Shown piece by piece: positions 61,158 through 64,000 of a stretch of 64,000 bases of DNA. The DNA is taken from NCBI RefSeq assembly GCF_001590835.1, contig NZ_LTAQ01000070.1, positions 1-64,000 of the forward strand, given 5' to 3'. This DNA comes from Bacillus gaemokensis (lineage in GTDB: Bacteria > Bacillota > Bacilli > Bacillales > Bacillaceae_G). Within the stretch, counting starts at the first letter, position 1. Each line of letters begins with the position of its first letter. Below the pieces are notes generated by a model. The model did not search any database and was not told where the DNA came from. It worked only from the letters and a program-made list of their open reading frames with translations. Both the position numbers and the translations under genes were made by a program.

Positions 61158-61721
61158 TTATCTACTAAATACTATAGGTATATCACTCATGCATTTCCTC
61201 CAAATCATGTGATCACACGCCTCGCCCCAATAATCCTTTAGCAAAAAATTAGGATCTCCAAATTTTTTCTTCCATATTTTCTGTGCATTAGTATAGCCAC
61301 TATCCAAACAGAATTCTTTTATTCCTCTACCCAATAAGGAAAGAAAGATTGCATTTAAAAGTAAATTCCCTATGCCACGTCTTTGATAATTCGGGAGTAC
61401 AAATACAGTTCCCACCTCATACAAATTTTTTAATGTGCCATTTGTGCAAATATTAATTAATTGACTAGATGGTCCAAATTCAATTGTTCCGATAATTTTA
61501 TTACACTGTTTATCTACAGCTATCAAAAAATATCGATTTTCCCCATTGCTATCAAAGTCACATTTCAAGTACTGCTTTTTATTTTCAATTTCATTTTTTA
61601 TATCGTCAACTAAATCCGATAAACCTTCTCTAGCAAACGTATCTATAATGACTGTGTGAATCAATTGATTTAATTCTTCATAATCTTCAATGGCTGGTCT
61701 TCTTATCTCAACGTGATACAC
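61158..61721 (-). CDS. GNAT acetyltransferase
   Basis: A 187-residue GNAT enzyme. The start HVEIRRPAIEDYEELNQLIH is followed by the acetyl-CoA region VGTVFVLPNYQRRGIGNLLL and ends CDHMIWRKCMSDIPIVFSR. GTG 61721 follows AAGGAGTTGCG; the length suits the family. The acceptor substrate is unknown. It is monocistronic between terminators. Confidence 0.85.
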   Translation of the reverse strand: MYHVEIRRPAIEDYEELNQLIHTVIIDTFAREGLSDLVDDIKNEIENKKQYLKCDFDSNGENRYFLIAVDKQCNKIIGTIEFGPSSQLINICTNGTLKNLYEVGTVFVLPNYQRRGIGNLLLNAIFLSLLGRGIKEFCLDSGYTNAQKIWKKKFGDPNFLLKDYWGEACDHMIWRKCMSDIPIVFSR

Positions 61722-61863
61722 TTATCGCAACTCCTTAATCCTTTAACGTTTCATGTGTAATTGTTTTGTGATATCAATTTCAAAATTACAATTAATATAA
61801 CTTTTCTCCAAAATGTTCATAATCCCCTCTATAAACATAAAATTGACTATATACAATATAAAA

Positions 61864-61906
61864 AGAAAAAAAGATTAGGTAATTATTCCTAATCTTTTTT
61901 TCTTTT
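61864..61906. terminator. Bidirectional terminator
   Basis: AAAAAAAGATTAGG pairs with CCTAATCTTTTTTT around TAATTATT. Confidence 0.85.
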
Positions 61907-61911
61907 TATAA

Positions 61912-63027
61912 CTATTCAATCGCTCCAGCTACATCATAATGACTTAGATCCAATTCTATAGGTTGTCCCATAGCAAGTTTTGCAAGTTCGGATCCTAGAT
62001 ATGGACCTGCTGTTAATCCTGAAGCTCCTAGACCATTCGCAACAAGTATTCCTTCAAAGTTAGGTAATGGACCAATAACAGGTAGGAAACCTGGCGTGAA
62101 TGGTCTAAAACCAACTCTCGTTTCAAGCATCGTACTATTCTCCAAACCTGGAGCGACTGATAAGGCTTTATCAAATACTTCATGTAGCCCACCAGCTGTA
62201 ACTCTATAATCAAGACCTGTATCATTTTCATGTGTTGCACCTACCACTATACGACCATCTTCAAAAGTAAGAATGTACTGATCATTTGGTGGCATTACAA
62301 CTGGCCAATTTTCAGTATCCGTGCTAGGCATATGCAAATGAACAATTTGTGCCTTTTGGAAAGTTACTAGAAAATTAACGCCCAGCGGTTGTAGCAATTC
62401 GTTTGCCCAAGCTCCTGCAGTTACAATTACTTGATCCGCCTTTAATGTTTCATCATTTACTGTAACACCCTTAACACAATTATTTTCATGAATTAAAACG
62501 GCATTTCCTATTATAAAGGTAGCTCCATGTTTTTTCGCAGCGTTTACAAGAGATTGACGAAGTGCTCGTCCATTTACTCGCGCGGCACCACTTATATGTA
62601 CAGCACCAAATTCTTCAGATAATAACGGGAATAAACTTTTTGTTTCATCTGGTGATAAACGTGTAATTTCACCAATTTCAGGAGCATCCTCACGTCGTTT
62701 ATACGCACGTTCTTCCATTTGATCTAATTTCTTACTATCTGTATGTAGACTAATAGCCCCTACTCGGTTATAGCCTGTATCTGTTTCGCTATCCTCTTCT
62801 AATTGCTGAATTAAAGAGGCGTAATAACGCGCTCCACCTTTTGCGATTTTGTACCAAGCTTGATTGCGACGCTGCGAAAGCCAAGGACATACAATTCCTG
62901 CCGCCGCATCCGTTGCTTGTCCTAAATCCTGACGGTCCACTAATGTAACATGTGCTCCCGCCTTAGCAAGATGATAAGCAGTAGACGCTCCTAAAATTCC
63001 AGCTCCAACTACAATATACGATTTCAT
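61912..63027 (-). CDS. FAD-dependent amino-acid-oxidase-type protein (DAO family)
   Basis: A 371-residue DAO-family flavoprotein (PF01266), related to glycine oxidase and D-amino acid dehydrogenase. The Rossmann motif SYIVVGAGILGASTAYHLAK starts the protein and the C-terminal FAD contact is GILVANGLGASGLTAGPYLG, preceded by RVGFRPFTPGFLPVIGPLP. It would oxidise the C-N bond of an amino acid or N-methylated amine; the substrate cannot be told. ATG 63027 follows AAAAGGTG. Confidence 0.88.
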   Translation of the reverse strand: MKSYIVVGAGILGASTAYHLAKAGAHVTLVDRQDLGQATDAAAGIVCPWLSQRRNQAWYKIAKGGARYYASLIQQLEEDSETDTGYNRVGAISLHTDSKKLDQMEERAYKRREDAPEIGEITRLSPDETKSLFPLLSEEFGAVHISGAARVNGRALRQSLVNAAKKHGATFIIGNAVLIHENNCVKGVTVNDETLKADQVIVTAGAWANELLQPLGVNFLVTFQKAQIVHLHMPSTDTENWPVVMPPNDQYILTFEDGRIVVGATHENDTGLDYRVTAGGLHEVFDKALSVAPGLENSTMLETRVGFRPFTPGFLPVIGPLPNFEGILVANGLGASGLTAGPYLGSELAKLAMGQPIELDLSHYDVAGAIE

Positions 63028-63313
63028 TCAAAACACCTTTTCTTATTCATTCTTTTATGTTTTTTCTGTACAAGAGTTCCTATTTTATCTGCTGCAAGAA
63101 ATTTTGCTACAAACAGCCGCTCTTATAAATTCCGAACCATATTCAGTATACGTGAAGGAAATGTTTTTTCAACTTTTTCATTCCATTAATTGTGTCATTA
63201 TTATGTATTTTGATATTAAAAATCGGATTTCATAAAAAAAAATATTCTCGATTTCATATTATTAATAAGAAAATCAAGAATATGCTTCAAATATTAAGAT
63301 TATCGATACTCCT
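63028..63313. other. Intergenic stretch with a hairpin
   Basis: No gene is supported. ATATTCTCGATTT (63240-63252) pairs with AAAATCAAGAATAT (63271-63282) and probably terminates the leftward YdeI-like gene. Confidence 0.5.
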
Positions 63314-63967
63314 TTATGTCTTCTTTCTGCGGAATAAATCGATTGTTTTATATCCTTGTGAAAGGATTTCCACCATTTGTTGTAGACGCTTTTCACGTGT
63401 TTTTTGCTGCTTCGCAGAAAATATATGGCGCGCCCAATCTTTTTGATATCCAGGTGTTAAACTTTGATAAAACTGAAGTTCAGTTGGATAATCAGCTAGC
63501 AATGCCTCAACATCCTTAATATTCTCGACATAATCAGCGACACATTGGCTAGCCGCAGACGTTTTCTTCGCTTTCTTTTTTTCACGTTTTAAACCAACAA
63601 CAGTGAAAACATCATCCATACTTACCATCCGTGCGAATTTAATATCACTGTTATCTACATATCCATCTTCTCCAACTTTCAGTGCTGGGAACATTTCGTC
63701 TCTGTGAATAAAAGTTTTATAACGCGTATTGCCTTTTTTCGGATAAGCGAAAAACAAATAACCTTTCTCAAGCAATAGTTCTTCATTAGTAATGATGAAT
63801 TGTGTATGTTCTACCATCTCATCAATTGTTTCTACGAAAATAAAAATAACATCATGATCTTTAGCAATCGTAATGGTTTGTTCGGTGAAGACATCATAAT
63901 CTTTTGGTTGGTTGACTACCACCATATTAGTATATTTATTAAGATTTAATTTCTCGATAATTGTCAT
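63314..63967 (-). CDS. YdeI/OmpD-associated family protein
   Basis: A 217-residue protein. The N-terminal part (about 1-130) is a domain of unknown fold; the C-terminal part contains SLTPGYQKDWARHIFSAKQQ and KTREKRLQQMVEILSQGYK, which is the OmdA/YdeI-type domain (PF13376) linked to bacteriocin protection in other bacteria. ATG 63967 follows AAGGAGCCAGC. The role in Bacillus is not established. Confidence 0.82.
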   Translation of the reverse strand: MTIIEKLNLNKYTNMVVVNQPKDYDVFTEQTITIAKDHDVIFIFVETIDEMVEHTQFIITNEELLLEKGYLFFAYPKKGNTRYKTFIHRDEMFPALKVGEDGYVDNSDIKFARMVSMDDVFTVVGLKREKKKAKKTSAASQCVADYVENIKDVEALLADYPTELQFYQSLTPGYQKDWARHIFSAKQQKTREKRLQQMVEILSQGYKTIDLFRRKKT

Positions 63968-64000
63968 TGCTGGCTCCTTCTTTTTTGAATTCTAGTTTTC

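Overview
The window looks like chromosome of a Bacillus cereus-group bacterium (B. cereus / thuringiensis / anthracis relatives). The base composition is AT-rich, the Shine-Dalgarno sequences are strong (AGGAGG type), and TTG and GTG starts are frequent. Group-typical content includes bcr1-type repeats with TTTAT ends, two gerA-family germinant receptor operons, a heterocycloanthracin-type bacteriocin precursor, a Rap-Phr cassette and an SLH-anchored serine hydrolase. All calls come from reading the sequence; no database search was run.

Layout. 1-110: start of a leftward gene beside a possible IS3-type end. 580-3700: a T-box leader, whose specifier reads best as CAA (Gln), ahead of an MFS transporter and a serine hydrolase, then a broken GNAT gene. 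4043-8140: a four-gene germinant receptor operon (A-B-C plus a small D subunit) with higher GC than its surroundings. 8763-13961: a xanthine dehydrogenase operon in the order pucD-C-E-A-B; the last gene appears to begin at ATA. 14444-18116: a second germinant receptor operon (A-B-C) whose C subunit has no lipobox. 18590-26316: secreted or envelope-type genes, namely a BTRD1-repeat protein, an M4 protease with an emfourin-like inhibitor, two tandem SpoIID-like proteins and a YrrS-like protein, with an IS6-family remnant between them. 26558-34743: small enzymes and many decayed genes, including an MFS gene behind a leader-peptide hairpin switch. 34796-41605: a MocR regulator divergent from an EamA exporter, GNAT and YqfO-like genes, the bacteriocin precursor and an OFA-family transporter. 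42115-48758: an SLH serine hydrolase, a phosphotransferase, rap-phr and an erythromycin esterase-like protein. 49164-50738: a broken homing endonuclease and a long gene-free stretch. 50739-63967: mostly leftward housekeeping and accessory genes (YwqG, DUF1992, patatin, YfiT, FAD enzymes, UppP, GIY-YIG, YdeI).

Functional themes. Two receptor operons point to spore germination sensing. The puc operon supports purine use as a nitrogen source. Rap-Phr and the bacteriocin precursor point to cell-cell signalling and competition. About a dozen genes are broken by frameshift, nonsense mutation or internal deletion, so this is a region of active gene decay and strain variation. Two of the frameshifts each look like the loss of one G from a GGG run, so sequencing error should be excluded there.

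The most interesting items are the glutamine-reading T-box on an efflux-type transporter, the 18-codon leader with competing hairpins that control a ribosome-binding site, the apparent ATA start of pucB, the Rap protein with Lys at the position of the catalytic Gln47, the lipobox-less GerC, and the orphan bacteriocin precursor.
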